The translations under genes were made by a program, and so were the position numbers. A stretch of DNA of 64,000 bases from Boseongicola sp. (GTDB taxonomy: Bacteria; Pseudomonadota; Alphaproteobacteria; Rhodobacterales; Rhodobacteraceae), in contig JAPPCV010000087.1 in assembly GCA_028824715.1 (NCBI GenBank), positions 1 through 64,000 of the forward strand. The letters run 5' to 3'. The notes beneath the pieces are model-generated. The model searched no databases. It was not told the origin of the DNA and saw only the letters and a list, made by a program, of their open reading frames with translations. Each line of letters opens with the position of its first letter. The stretch's first letter is position 1. Positions 7,742 to 17,091 of the stretch are shown piece after piece.

Positions 7742-8635
7742 ATGCCGAAAGGAAGAGTCGATACGAAAGCGGTCGGGCTGGATGCGGGGGCCAGTTTCAT
7801 CCGGTGGCTGACCGGCGCCGAGAACCTGCACTACGGCCTCTGGACCGATCTGGAACCCGTCGCAGGAAACGTCGGCAAGGCTCAGGAAGCATATACCGAA
7901 AGGCTCCTTGGCTTCCTGCCCGAAGGTCCGCTCTCGATTCTCGACGTCGGCGGCGGGGCTGGAGAGACGGCCAGAAAGCTCGCTGATCTCGGCCACCGTG
8001 TGGACATCGTCGTGCCATCCCGCCCGCTTGCGGAGCGCTGCCGCGCAAACGCGCCAGGTGCGCGCGTCCATGAAACGACCTTCGAGGCATTCGACAGCGA
8101 CACCGCGTTCGACCTGTGCCTGTTTTCGGAGAGCTTCCAGTACATCCCGCTCCGAGTCGCGCTGAACAAGGCGCTGCAGTTCGCCGCTCCGGGAGGTCAT
8201 GTCCTGATCGCCGACTGTTTCCGGTCCGAGGAATTCACGCCGGGCGGCCAAACACGGACCGTGGGCGGCGGACATCCAGTCGCGGAGTTCCGGGCAGCCA
8301 TCGAGGCTTGCGCCGGAGAGGTGCTTCGCCAGGAGGACATCACCGAAGCGGTCGCGCCCTCGATCGACATCGAGCAGGGGCTGCTTCATGTCCTTGGCGA
8401 TGCGGTCACGCGCGTTGATGCCGAGCTTTCCGCGAAACGGCCCGTCGTGCGCTGGCTTCTGGCGCACGCAGCCAGGCTCGCGTTCGGGCGCCGCCGCCTG
8501 CACCGGCTGGACAGACGGCTTCGCGGCAATGAGCGCAACAGCACGGTCTTCGTCCGGAACAACCGCTACCTCGTTACGCTGATCCAGAAGGGGCGGGAGC
8601 GTGCGGTGCACCCGGAACCGAACGCCGCCGGTTGA
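7742..8635 (+). CDS. Class I SAM-dependent methyltransferase
   Basis: This 297-aa protein has a Rossmann methyltransferase core. Motif I is ILDVGGGAGETA at about residues 66-77, an acidic strand end follows, and DLCLFSESFQYI is the motif IV region. The pattern is closest to the small-molecule methyltransferases of the tocopherol or ubiquinone type. The basic C-terminal tail (RRRLHRLDRRLRG) is not typical of those enzymes and may contact a membrane or nucleic acid (inference). The substrate cannot be told from sequence. It sits just upstream of dnaE2 in the same direction, with no clear functional link. Confidence 0.8.
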   Translation: MPKGRVDTKAVGLDAGASFIRWLTGAENLHYGLWTDLEPVAGNVGKAQEAYTERLLGFLPEGPLSILDVGGGAGETARKLADLGHRVDIVVPSRPLAERCRANAPGARVHETTFEAFDSDTAFDLCLFSESFQYIPLRVALNKALQFAAPGGHVLIADCFRSEEFTPGGQTRTVGGGHPVAEFRAAIEACAGEVLRQEDITEAVAPSIDIEQGLLHVLGDAVTRVDAELSAKRPVVRWLLAHAARLAFGRRRLHRLDRRLRGNERNSTVFVRNNRYLVTLIQKGRERAVHPEPNAAG

Positions 8636-8769
8636 GAACGGTTTTCCGACCATGTCTCGCGGACTTGAAGATGGACCGGAAAAGAAAGTTGGCAAAAGAA
8701 CAAAAAGCGAATATCGTGCTTCGAGTCGCAGGATCCGAACGCAACCCAAGCCGCATCAGGACATTGCCC

Positions 8770-11700
8770 GTGAGCTTCGCCGAACTCAGCGCCATGTCGA
8801 ACTTCACCTTCCTCACCGGCGCCTCGCACCCTGAGGAATATGTCGACCGTGCCGCGCTCCTTGGCCTCTCGGCCATCGCGATTGCGGATGTGAACTCGGT
8901 TGCAGGCGTTGTGCGAGGACATGCCCGTGCCCGGGAAATCGCGCGGCAGGTGAAGGAGCGCCTGGCCAGCGACCTGATAGGCCCGCCCGCCCCGATGAAA
9001 GGCTGGGAAAAGGAAAGACAGGTTTTTGAAAGCTATCCGGGTGGCAAGGCGCGCCGAAAGAACGGCACCCTTGCATCAGAGGAGCTGGAAGGCCTGCCCG
9101 GCAGCCCGCATGCGGCAGCTGAAACCGGAACGGAACCTTCATCGCTGGAAACCTCCGCCGCCATACTGAACGTGCCACGCCTGATCCCTGGCGCACGGAT
9201 CGTGCTCGACACCGGATTTTCAGTCACCGCGCTTCCGAAAACCCGCAAGGGCTGGGGCAATCTTTGCCGCCTTGTTTCGCGCGGACGGCTTCGCGCAGAG
9301 AAGGGCCACTGCCTCCTCTACATGGATGATCTAGGCGAATTTGGCGCAGAACTCGCCCTCCTGATCCATCCGCCCGAGGAGAAAAGGCCGAAGGGCAGTG
9401 CAGAACCCAGACCCCCCCGGCAAGAAAAGGCCGGCGACGCTCCCAAGACAGGGGGCATCCGGAACGCCTGGCGGGCACAGGTCAACCGGTTGTCACGCCG
9501 CTTTCCCCGGGACAGCCATCTCGTGATGAGCCCCCGTTATGACGGGCAGGACGCCGAACGCTTCGACAATCTCGCCGGGCTTGCGAGGCAGATGGGTCTT
9601 CCTTCCGTCGCTTCCGCGACCCCCCGCATGCATCACGGCTCCCGCCGCAAGCTCGCGGACGTGCTGACCGCGATCCGCACCGGCGTGCAGGTCAAGGATC
9701 TGGGCCGCGCAGCCCTCGCGAATTCCGAGCAGAGATTGCGGGACGAGACGGAGATGCGCCGCCTGCTCGGCCCCCATGGCGATGCCGTCGACCGCGCCGC
9801 CCGGCTGGCGGCATCCCTCGCCTTCTCGCTCGACGAGCTTCGCTATGAATATCCCTCGGAAGTCTCCGAAGGCCAATCCGCGGCCGAGCGCCTGCGCGAA
9901 CTTGCCTACAGGGGGCTCGAGAAACGCTATCCCCGGGCCTCTGCCCCCGAGCGTGTGCGAAACCTTCTCGAGCATGAACTGGCGTTGATCGCCAAGCTGG
10001 AATACGAACCGTATTTCCTCACGGTCTACGACGTGGTGGATTTCGCCCGCTCCAAGGGCATTTTCTGCCAAGGCCGGGGAAGCGCCGCGAATTCAGTGGT
10101 TTGCTACTGCCTGGGCATCACCTCGGTTTCTCCGGAGATCGGCTCCATGGTCTTTGAGCGCTTCGTCTCGGAGGCCCGGGAGGAGGCGCCCGACATAGAC
10201 GTCGACTTCGAGCATGAGCGCCGCGAGGAAGTGATCCAGCATATCTATGACCGCTACGGGCGGGATCGCGCCGGGCTCTGCGCCACGGTCGTGCATTACC
10301 GTGGCAAGCGCGCAATCCGTGAGGTGGGTCGCGCCATGGGTCTCACCGCGGATGCGGTCGGCGCGATCTCGTCCCAGCTCTGGGGCTTCTTCGACACCTC
10401 CGGCATGGCGGCGCAACGGCTCCGCGAGATCGGCTTTGATCCCGACGACCGTCACCTGTCGCAAACGCTCGAGCTTGTCTCCCAGATCCAGGGCTTTCCC
10501 CGCCACCTCTCGCAACATGTCGGCGGCTTCGTCATCACTGAAGGCCGCCTCGATGAGCTTGTCCCCATAGAGAACGCCACCATGGAGGGCCGCACCGTCA
10601 TCTGCTGGGACAAGGATGACATTGATGCCCTCGGGATCCTGAAGGTCGATGTCCTGGCCCTTGGCATGCTCTCCTGCATCCGGAAGGCGTTCGACCTGCT
10701 CAGGCTCCATCACCGGATCGAGCACTCGATGGACAGGCAGCCGCCCCACGAAAAGGAAGTCTACGACATGCTCTGCAAGGCAGACTCGCTTGGCGTCTTC
10801 CAGGTCGAAAGCCGCGCCCAGATGAGCTTCCTGCCGCGCATGAAGCCACGCAACTTCCACGATCTCGTCATCCAGGTCGCCATCATCCGTCCGGGGCCCA
10901 TACAGGGTGACATGGTCCATCCCTATCTCAGGCGGCGGAACGGCGAGGAGAAAATCGAGTATCCCTCGGGCGAACTTGAGGAGATACTTGGCAAGACCAA
11001 CGGCGTGCCCCTGTTCCAGGAGCAGGCCATGCAGATCGCCATCACTGGCGCGGGCTTCTCGCCGGACGAGGCGGACCGGTTGAGGCGCTCGCTCGCCACG
11101 TTCAAGAGGCATGGGAACATCAGCGATTTCCGGAACCGCTTCCTCAAGGGCATGCGCGAAAACGGATACGAGGACGATTTCGCCGAGCGCTGCTTTTCAC
11201 AGCTCGAAGGTTTCGGAAGCTACGGGTTTCCCGAAAGCCATGCGGCTTCCTTCGCCATCCTCGTCTACATTTCAGCCTGGATCAAGTGCTTCCATCCGGG
11301 CATCTTCGCTTGCGCACTCCTGAACTCCCAGCCAATGGGCTTCTATGCTCCGGCCCAGATCGTCAGGGATGCCCGGGAGCACGGGGTCGAGGTGCTCCCG
11401 CTCGACATCAACGAGTCCGCCTGGGACAACGTCATGCAACCCGGTGGCGGCGGCAAACTGGCCTTGAGGCTTGGCTTCCGGCAGATGAAATCCATGAGCG
11501 AAGAGGACGGAACCTGGATCATGGCCGCTCGCGGCAACGGATATCGCTCGGTCGGGGACGTCTGGCGCAAGGCCGGAACCAGGCCGCACGTTCTGCAAGC
11601 GCTGGCTGAAGCCGACGCTTTCGGAAGCCTCGGGATTTCGAGGCGCGACGCGATCTGGGAGGCAAGTGCCATCGCCTCGGTCAAGCCCCTTCCGCTTTTT

Positions 11701-11979
11701 GCAAGCGACCTCGACGGCGAGGCCATCAAGGAACCCGCAGCGCACCTGCCTGAAATGACCCCGGGCGAGCACGTGGTCGAGGACTATGTCACGATGCGAC
11801 TGACACTCCGCGCCCATCCAATGGCCTTTCTCAGGCATCGGCTGACGCCGCAAGCGCAGCCCGACGGCTGCCTCCTTCCACCGGACGGCTCGAAACCATC
11901 CCGCTTCCGGAAGCGCATGAACCTTGCAGCAAAAGCGGGCGGGAGCAGTCCCCTTCACCAATGCGGCCAGGCCCCGTGA
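8770..11979 (+). CDS. dnaE2: Error-prone DNA polymerase DnaE2, C-terminal OB region missing
   Basis: This C-family polymerase of 1069 aa is used for damage-induced mutagenic synthesis. I chose the GTG at 8770 because an AGGA site lies eight bases upstream and MSFAELSAMSNFTFLTGASH is the family start. The longer ORF from 8632 adds 46 unrelated residues. The PHP domain fills the first part, the catalytic palm includes EAPDIDVDFEHERREE (about residue 475), and the tau/finger region contains PGPIQGDMVHPYLRRR. After LRAHPMAFLRHR the sequence stops resembling DnaE2: the usual C-terminal OB-fold segment (typically containing RPGTASGVIF) is absent and about 45 unrelated residues end the protein. No imuA or imuB lies alongside. 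Confidence 0.93.
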   Translation: MSFAELSAMSNFTFLTGASHPEEYVDRAALLGLSAIAIADVNSVAGVVRGHARAREIARQVKERLASDLIGPPAPMKGWEKERQVFESYPGGKARRKNGTLASEELEGLPGSPHAAAETGTEPSSLETSAAILNVPRLIPGARIVLDTGFSVTALPKTRKGWGNLCRLVSRGRLRAEKGHCLLYMDDLGEFGAELALLIHPPEEKRPKGSAEPRPPRQEKAGDAPKTGGIRNAWRAQVNRLSRRFPRDSHLVMSPRYDGQDAERFDNLAGLARQMGLPSVASATPRMHHGSRRKLADVLTAIRTGVQVKDLGRAALANSEQRLRDETEMRRLLGPHGDAVDRAARLAASLAFSLDELRYEYPSEVSEGQSAAERLRELAYRGLEKRYPRASAPERVRNLLEHELALIAKLEYEPYFLTVYDVVDFARSKGIFCQGRGSAANSVVCYCLGITSVSPEIGSMVFERFVSEAREEAPDIDVDFEHERREEVIQHIYDRYGRDRAGLCATVVHYRGKRAIREVGRAMGLTADAVGAISSQLWGFFDTSGMAAQRLREIGFDPDDRHLSQTLELVSQIQGFPRHLSQHVGGFVITEGRLDELVPIENATMEGRTVICWDKDDIDALGILKVDVLALGMLSCIRKAFDLLRLHHRIEHSMDRQPPHEKEVYDMLCKADSLGVFQVESRAQMSFLPRMKPRNFHDLVIQVAIIRPGPIQGDMVHPYLRRRNGEEKIEYPSGELEEILGKTNGVPLFQEQAMQIAITGAGFSPDEADRLRRSLATFKRHGNISDFRNRFLKGMRENGYEDDFAERCFSQLEGFGSYGFPESHAASFAILVYISAWIKCFHPGIFACALLNSQPMGFYAPAQIVRDAREHGVEVLPLDINESAWDNVMQPGGGGKLALRLGFRQMKSMSEEDGTWIMAARGNGYRSVGDVWRKAGTRPHVLQALAEADAFGSLGISRRDAIWEASAIASVKPLPLFASDLDGEAIKEPAAHLPEMTPGEHVVEDYVTMRLTLRAHPMAFLRHRLTPQAQPDGCLLPPDGSKPSRFRKRMNLAAKAGGSSPLHQCGQAP

Positions 11980-12010
11980 CCTGGCTCCGGAACTGAACGA
12001 GGCCCGGACA

Positions 12011-12589
12011 ATGCCCGATCCAATTGACGAAAGGCCACGCTGCTTTGGCTCAAGGTCAAAGCTCTATGCCCGTTATCACGACACGGAATGGGGCGTGCCC
12101 GTTCATGACGACCGGACGCTCTTCGAGATGCTGATTCTCGAAGGCGCGCATGCAGGCCTGTCCTGGGAAACGATCCTGAACAAGCGCGAGGGCTATCGCG
12201 ACGTCTATCACGGTTTCGACGTCGAGAAGGTCGCCGCCATGAGCGACAGCGAACTGGCCGTCGCGCTTCAGAACCCGGCCATCGTGCGCCATCGCCAGAA
12301 GGTGCCGGCCGCCCGGACGAACGCACGCGTCTTCCTGGCGATGCAGGACGAATGCGGCACGTTTGCAGGCTGGCTCTGGGACCACGTGGATGGAACCCCG
12401 ATCCGGGGCGACTGGAAGAAGGTCACGGACATCCCGGCGGTAACGCCGCTGGCCGAGGAAATCTCGAAAGCCCTGAAGCGTCGCGGCATGACTTTCGTGG
12501 GACCAACGATCATCTACGCCTATCTCCAGGCAGTCGGCGTCGTGAACGACCACTACCGAGGATGCTGGAAAAGCGCCGATCTCACTTGA
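12011..12589 (+). CDS. tag: DNA-3-methyladenine glycosylase I
   Basis: This 192-aa Tag-type glycosylase excises 3-methyladenine from alkylated DNA and starts base excision repair. Family motifs are YARYHDTEWGVPVHDD near the N-terminus, ILEGAHAGLSWETIL, and the C-terminal NDHYRGC with the zinc-ligand His and Cys. I chose ATG 12011, where the family begins; the ORF track start at 11924 lies inside the dnaE2 frame. The gene follows dnaE2 by 31 bases in the same direction, so the two may be co-transcribed as DNA-damage genes. The end overlaps the convergent transglycosylase gene by a few bases. Confidence 0.95.
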   Translation: MPDPIDERPRCFGSRSKLYARYHDTEWGVPVHDDRTLFEMLILEGAHAGLSWETILNKREGYRDVYHGFDVEKVAAMSDSELAVALQNPAIVRHRQKVPAARTNARVFLAMQDECGTFAGWLWDHVDGTPIRGDWKKVTDIPAVTPLAEEISKALKRRGMTFVGPTIIYAYLQAVGVVNDHYRGCWKSADLT

Positions 12590-13751
12590 GACGCCCCAGA
12601 ACTTCGAGACTCGCATAGCCGTCAGGCGGCAATCCCCGGCTCGCCTGAAACGCCCGGATCGCATCCATCGTGTTCGGCCCGATGATCCCGTCCGTGCCTT
12701 GCGTGTCGAATCCGCGCGCCGTCAGCAGTCGCTGCATCTCCAACTTTTCGGCACGGCCGAGATTCCTTTCTCTCCTGGGCCAGCGGGACCGGAACGGCCC
12801 GCCGCCGTCCAGACGATCCGCAAGATGGCCCACCGCGATCACGTAGGCATCGGCGGCGTTGTACTGCCTGATGACATGGAAGTTGTCGAAGATCATGAAA
12901 GCGGCACCACGCACGCCGGCCGGCATCAGGATCGAGGCGAACCCGTGGTCAGGAATGCGCCGGCCCCTGGCGTCGCGGACACCCCTGGCAGTCCAGCCAT
13001 CGACGGTGTTCCTGACACGCCGGTCTGCAAGCGCGAGATCGAATCCGCGCGAAAGCACGACCTCCATGCCCCAGGGCTGTCCCTTCCGCCAGCCGCAGCG
13101 GCGAAGAAAGGACGCCGTCGATGCCAGCGCATCGGCCGGATCATCCGACAAGACGTCGGCTCGCCCGTCGCCTCGAAAGTTCACGGCGTGGTCAAGATAC
13201 GTCGTCGGCATGAACTGGGCGTGTCCCATGCCACCGGCCCAGCTTCCCTTCAGGCGTTTCGGAGAGATGTCTCCCGCCTGGACGATCTTCAAGGCCGCAA
13301 TCAACTGATCCTCGAAGAATCGCGCCCGTCGCCCGTCGAAAGCCAGCGTCGCCAGCGCCTCGATCAGGGGCGTGTCGCCACGACATGCGCCAAAGTCGCT
13401 CTCGGCCCCCCAGACGGCTGCCAGGATTGCAGCCTCGACTTCGAACTTCGCCTCGATCTCCGCGAGCAGCCGCCGGTTCCTTTGCAACGCCGCCCGACCG
13501 TCCCTCACGCGCGCATCCGAGACCACCGCGTCCAGGTAGTTCCAGATCTGCCGGGTGAATTCCGGCTGGCTCCGGTCGCTCCGGATCACGCCTGCATTGT
13601 AGCGGACGCCACGAAACGCAACGTCAAAGGCGCCGTCGCGAATGCCGGCAGCGCGGGCTCTTTTTCGAAACCGGTCGATCCAGCGCCGGAAGCCGACGTC
13701 CGATCCGGCCACATCCGGCATGCTGGGCCCTGCCGCATCACGGACAGTCAT
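12582..13751 (-). CDS. Lytic murein transglycosylase with peptidoglycan-binding domain
   Basis: This 389-aa MltB-family protein cuts the glycan strand of murein to form 1,6-anhydro ends. The catalytic Glu is in WGAESDFG (about residue 125), and the MltB-type motif GSWAGGMGHAQFMPTTY follows. The last 60 residues form a PG_binding_1 domain (GTDGIIGPNTMDAIRAFQ). No signal peptide or lipobox precedes the domain: the N-terminus is MTVRDAAGPSMPDVAGSDVG. The start overlaps the rnr stop as ATGA, so this start is coupled to rnr. Either the exported form begins elsewhere or the leader has been lost. Confidence 0.9.
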   Translation of the reverse strand: MTVRDAAGPSMPDVAGSDVGFRRWIDRFRKRARAAGIRDGAFDVAFRGVRYNAGVIRSDRSQPEFTRQIWNYLDAVVSDARVRDGRAALQRNRRLLAEIEAKFEVEAAILAAVWGAESDFGACRGDTPLIEALATLAFDGRRARFFEDQLIAALKIVQAGDISPKRLKGSWAGGMGHAQFMPTTYLDHAVNFRGDGRADVLSDDPADALASTASFLRRCGWRKGQPWGMEVVLSRGFDLALADRRVRNTVDGWTARGVRDARGRRIPDHGFASILMPAGVRGAAFMIFDNFHVIRQYNAADAYVIAVGHLADRLDGGGPFRSRWPRRERNLGRAEKLEMQRLLTARGFDTQGTDGIIGPNTMDAIRAFQASRGLPPDGYASLEVLGRLK

Positions 13752-15985
13752 TTTCCCTTCCGCTTCAGCTTTGCCGCCCTCTTCCGGGCCTTGGTCGCCT
13801 TTCGACGCGCGGGCATGCGAATCCTGTGCGCCCGGGGCAGCGGCTTGCCGTCGATCTCAAGAAGTTCCAGCAAGATTCCGCCAGTAACCGGGACCGCCTC
13901 GGCCAGCCGGACCAGCACCCGCTGCCCGACCGAAATCACGGTGTTCGTGTCGTCGCCTGTCAGGGTCCGATCGTCGCGATCGAAATGGAAATGCTCGTAT
14001 CCGATCTCGCGCACAGGAATGAGCCCGTCCGCCCCCGTTTCGTCGAGTTCGACGAACGCCCCGAAGCGCTGGACTCCGGAAACGCGCCCGGAGAGCTCTG
14101 TTCCAACCCGATCTGCCATATACGCCGCCAGGTAACGGTCATTCGTATCACGCTCGGCCTGCATGGAACGCCGTTCGGTGTTCGAGATGCGCTCGGCAGT
14201 GGCGTCGAGCCGCTCCACCTCTGCGTCCGTCAAGCCATCGTCTCCCCAGCCGTGAGCACGGATCAGCGCCCGATGTACCACGAGGTCCGCGTAGCGACGA
14301 ATGGGAGACGTGAAATGGGCATAGGCCTTCAGTGCGAGACCGAAATGCCCAAAGTTCCTCGAACTGTAATATGCCTGCGTCATCGAGCGCAGCACCGAGA
14401 GATTCATGAGCGCGCCGTCATCCGTTCCCGCTGCGGCGGCGAGCAGCCGGTTGAGGTGCCGGTTGCTCAGGACCGTACCGGCGCTGAAGGGAAGCCCGGC
14501 CGCCTTGGCGATCTCGTGCAATGCACGAATCTTCTCGCGTGACGGCTCCTCGTGAACCCGGAACAGGAGTGGCGTCCTGTCGCTGATGAGCGTCCGCGCG
14601 GCTGCAACATTGGCGAGAACCATGAACTCCTCAATCAACCGATGCATGTCCAGCCGCTCCTTGAATGCAACCGATCTGACCGTGCCGTCCTCGTCCAGGA
14701 CGATCTCTCGCTCCGGGAGGTCAAGATCGAGTGGCTGGCGGCGGTCGCGAGCGCGTCGAAGCGCGGCATGGGCGGCCCGGAGCGGCTTCAGGACCGTCTC
14801 TCGCAGCGGTTCCGCCCTGTCGTTGGGGCGACCGTCCAGGGCGGCCTGCGCCTCTTCATAACTGAGCGAGGCCACCGAGCGCATCCGGGCGCGCTGGAAC
14901 TCGTGCGCGATCAGTTCACCGCTTGCGTCAATCACGAGGCGGACGGCAATGCATGGCCGCGGCACGCCTTCGTGGAGCGAGCAGAGATCGCCGGACAGGC
15001 GGTCGGGAAGCATCGGGACCACGCGATCCGGGAAGTATGTGGAATTTCCACGCTCCCGGGCCTCGAGATCAACGGCGCTTCCGGGCCTGACGTAGTGTGC
15101 GACGTCGGCGATCGCGACCCAGAGGACGTGCCCGCCTTCGTTGTCCGGAGCCTGGTCAGGTTCGGCCCAGACCGCATCGTCATGGTCGCGAGCGTCCGCC
15201 GGATCGATCGTGACGAAAGGCAGCGATGTCAGGTCCGCTCGCATGCCGGAGCCCGCGGGCCGCGCAGCTTGCGCTTCCGCGATGACCTCATCCGGAAAGT
15301 CGTCCCTAAGTCCGTGCTGGTGAATGGCGATCAGCGAAACGGACCTGGGCCGCGACGGATCGCCGAGACATGCGGCAATGCGTGCGTGAGGAAGGCCCAG
15401 GCGCGCCCTTGGACCGGTCTGCCCGGCTTCGACCAGTTCGCCGTCCTTCGCTCCGCCATCCGCGCCTGGCGGCACATGCCATTCCCTCGACGCACCCTTG
15501 TCGATCGGCACGATGCGTCCGCCCGAATCCGACTTGCGAAATATGCCCAGGATCTTGCCATGGGAAGTGCCGATGCGGCGGATGACACGGGCTTCGTAAG
15601 CGTGCGTGTCGCCCTTGATCTCTTCGAGGCGCGCGAGAATCCGGTCTCCCGGTGCCAGAGCAGGATCGCCGGATCTTTGCAAAACCAGGATCGTGGGCGC
15701 CTCCCCCTGACCTTGCCATTCCGGTGGGCGCGCAATCAGGTCTCCATCAGTGTCAATCCCGTTCACCTGCAGAACCGATACTGGCGGGAGGCGATCCGGA
15801 TCGTGACAGGTCTTGCGGCGCTTCGCGAGCTGGCCTTCGGCTTCCAGTTCCCTTAACTGGCGCTTGAGATCGAGCCGGGCCGGACCCCTGATGCCGAAGG
15901 CTCTTGCGATGTCGCGTTTCGAGGCCTTCGACGGGTTGTCGGAGACCCAGGCAAGGATGTCTTCTTTCGTGGGAATCCGGGTCAT
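13748..15985 (-). CDS. rnr: Ribonuclease R
   Basis: This 745-aa 3'-5' exoribonuclease degrades structured RNA. In order there is an N-terminal winged-helix region (ILAWVSDNPSKASKRDIARAFG), cold-shock domains, and the RNB catalytic core with the magnesium-binding run DPADARDHDDAVWAE. A C-terminal S1 domain follows (GRVSGVQRFGAFVELDETG), then a very basic tail rich in Lys and Arg. The length is usual for alphaproteobacterial RNase R. It is the first gene of an apparent pair with the lytic transglycosylase (ATGA overlap). The large plus-strand ORFs across it are antisense shadows. Confidence 0.95.
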   Translation of the reverse strand: MTRIPTKEDILAWVSDNPSKASKRDIARAFGIRGPARLDLKRQLRELEAEGQLAKRRKTCHDPDRLPPVSVLQVNGIDTDGDLIARPPEWQGQGEAPTILVLQRSGDPALAPGDRILARLEEIKGDTHAYEARVIRRIGTSHGKILGIFRKSDSGGRIVPIDKGASREWHVPPGADGGAKDGELVEAGQTGPRARLGLPHARIAACLGDPSRPRSVSLIAIHQHGLRDDFPDEVIAEAQAARPAGSGMRADLTSLPFVTIDPADARDHDDAVWAEPDQAPDNEGGHVLWVAIADVAHYVRPGSAVDLEARERGNSTYFPDRVVPMLPDRLSGDLCSLHEGVPRPCIAVRLVIDASGELIAHEFQRARMRSVASLSYEEAQAALDGRPNDRAEPLRETVLKPLRAAHAALRRARDRRQPLDLDLPEREIVLDEDGTVRSVAFKERLDMHRLIEEFMVLANVAAARTLISDRTPLLFRVHEEPSREKIRALHEIAKAAGLPFSAGTVLSNRHLNRLLAAAAGTDDGALMNLSVLRSMTQAYYSSRNFGHFGLALKAYAHFTSPIRRYADLVVHRALIRAHGWGDDGLTDAEVERLDATAERISNTERRSMQAERDTNDRYLAAYMADRVGTELSGRVSGVQRFGAFVELDETGADGLIPVREIGYEHFHFDRDDRTLTGDDTNTVISVGQRVLVRLAEAVPVTGGILLELLEIDGKPLPRAHRIRMPARRKATKARKRAAKLKRKGK

Positions 15986-16108
15986 GTCCGGCGCGTATCA
16001 CGGGATCTGGACCGGGTCACGCCGGTTGACGACGCGCTGCTTCTGCGCGTGGCCGCACCATCACGGCTTCAGTCGGGGCTGAATCCGGATGGAGGAAAGC
16101 CGAGTCCG

Positions 16109-16678
16109 TCACCGAAGATCGGAAGCGGTGTCAACGTCGGCAAGCGTGTCAACCATCGCGATCGGTCTTGGAAGCGTGTGAAGCGCGTCGGCGAGGGTGC
16201 CCTGATGCGACCAGCGCGTGCCCCGAAACAGGTCCTTGGGCGGCCGCTGCGGATGATGGAGGCCGATCAACCAGAATCCGCCATCGCAGGAAGGGCCGAT
16301 GACGGTTCGGGCCCGGCCCAGTGCCGAGAACCCGGCGACAATGTGGCGCCTGCGAATTCCAGGAATGTCAGATCCGATGAGCAAGGTCGGTCCCGGCGTT
16401 GCGCTGAGCGCACGCGTCATCCTCTGGCCCAGGTTCCCGGTCCCTTGCGGGACGCGCGGAAGGTCGGCCGGCCAGGCACGGCTCCTGAATCCCTCGACGT
16501 CGGGCGTGACCGCAAGGACCGTCTGCCAGCGCGGATCACGAAGTCGGCGCAAGAGCCGCCTGGTCTGGTGCCGGTACCACCATGCCGCCCTCACCACGCC
16601 GATTTCCCGCCCAAGGCGCGTCTTGACCCGGCCCGGGTGCGGCTCCTTGACCATGACAATCAAGGTCCGTCGCCTCAC
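16109..16678 (-). CDS. TIGR04282/DUF2064 family glycosyltransferase-like protein
   Basis: This 189-aa protein has the nucleotide-sugar transferase fold of the DUF2064/TIGR04282 family. It begins LIVMVKEPHPGRVKTRLGRE, then GNLGQRMTRAL, LLIGSDIPGI (acidic metal-binding position) and GPSCDGGFWLIGL. Family members have been linked to arsenosugar synthesis, but many occur without arsenic genes, as here. The real substrate is not known. The start overlaps the GNAT gene stop by four bases, placing it third in an operon dapE-GNAT-this gene. Confidence 0.85.
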   Translation of the reverse strand: MRRRTLIVMVKEPHPGRVKTRLGREIGVVRAAWWYRHQTRRLLRRLRDPRWQTVLAVTPDVEGFRSRAWPADLPRVPQGTGNLGQRMTRALSATPGPTLLIGSDIPGIRRRHIVAGFSALGRARTVIGPSCDGGFWLIGLHHPQRPPKDLFRGTRWSHQGTLADALHTLPRPIAMVDTLADVDTASDLR

Positions 16679-17091
16679 AGGGCAAGCACCATTTCGCGAT
16701 GAGGGATGCCTGCATCGAAGTATTCCGGGCCAGTCACTTCAAAGCCGAGATCCTCGTAGAACCCGACCGCGTGGGCCTGGGATCCGAGGCTTGCCCGGAC
16801 TACGCCCTGCCTTCGCAGTTCAGCCAGGGCCGCGCGCATGATGTCCTTGCCCAGGCCGCGGCCGCGCCTGTCCGCGAGAACCGCCACACGACCGATCCTG
16901 CCTGCATCGCCATCGATAAGGAGGCGCGCGGTGCCGACGGGCTCGCCGCAATCCAGGGCAACGAGATGGATTGCTTCGTCGTCGCGACCATCTCGCTCGT
17001 CCGCTTCGGAAACGCCCTGTTCCTCGATGAAGACGCGGGCGCGAATGTCCAGCACTGCAGGCATGTCGCGCGTTTCGGCGCGGCGAATCAT
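16675..17091 (-). CDS. GNAT family N-acetyltransferase
   Basis: This 138-aa protein is a single GNAT domain that transfers an acyl group from acyl-CoA. The acetyl-CoA loop is visible as VLADRRGRGLGKDIMRAAL, and the C-terminal AVGFYEDLGFEVTG is typical of the family. The sequence resembles ElaA/YjcF-type small acetyltransferases, including the segment IEEQGVSEADE. The substrate is unknown. It overlaps both dapE upstream and the DUF2064 gene downstream by four bases, so the three are translated from one message. Confidence 0.9.
   Translation of the reverse strand: MIRRAETRDMPAVLDIRARVFIEEQGVSEADERDGRDDEAIHLVALDCGEPVGTARLLIDGDAGRIGRVAVLADRRGRGLGKDIMRAALAELRRQGVVRASLGSQAHAVGFYEDLGFEVTGPEYFDAGIPHREMVLAL

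Noticed and set aside
12699-14135. 478-aa plus-strand ORF
   Set aside because: Antisense to the lytic transglycosylase and the 3' end of rnr.
14552-15856. 434-aa plus-strand ORF
   Set aside because: Antisense to rnr, whose RNB and S1 motifs are unambiguous.
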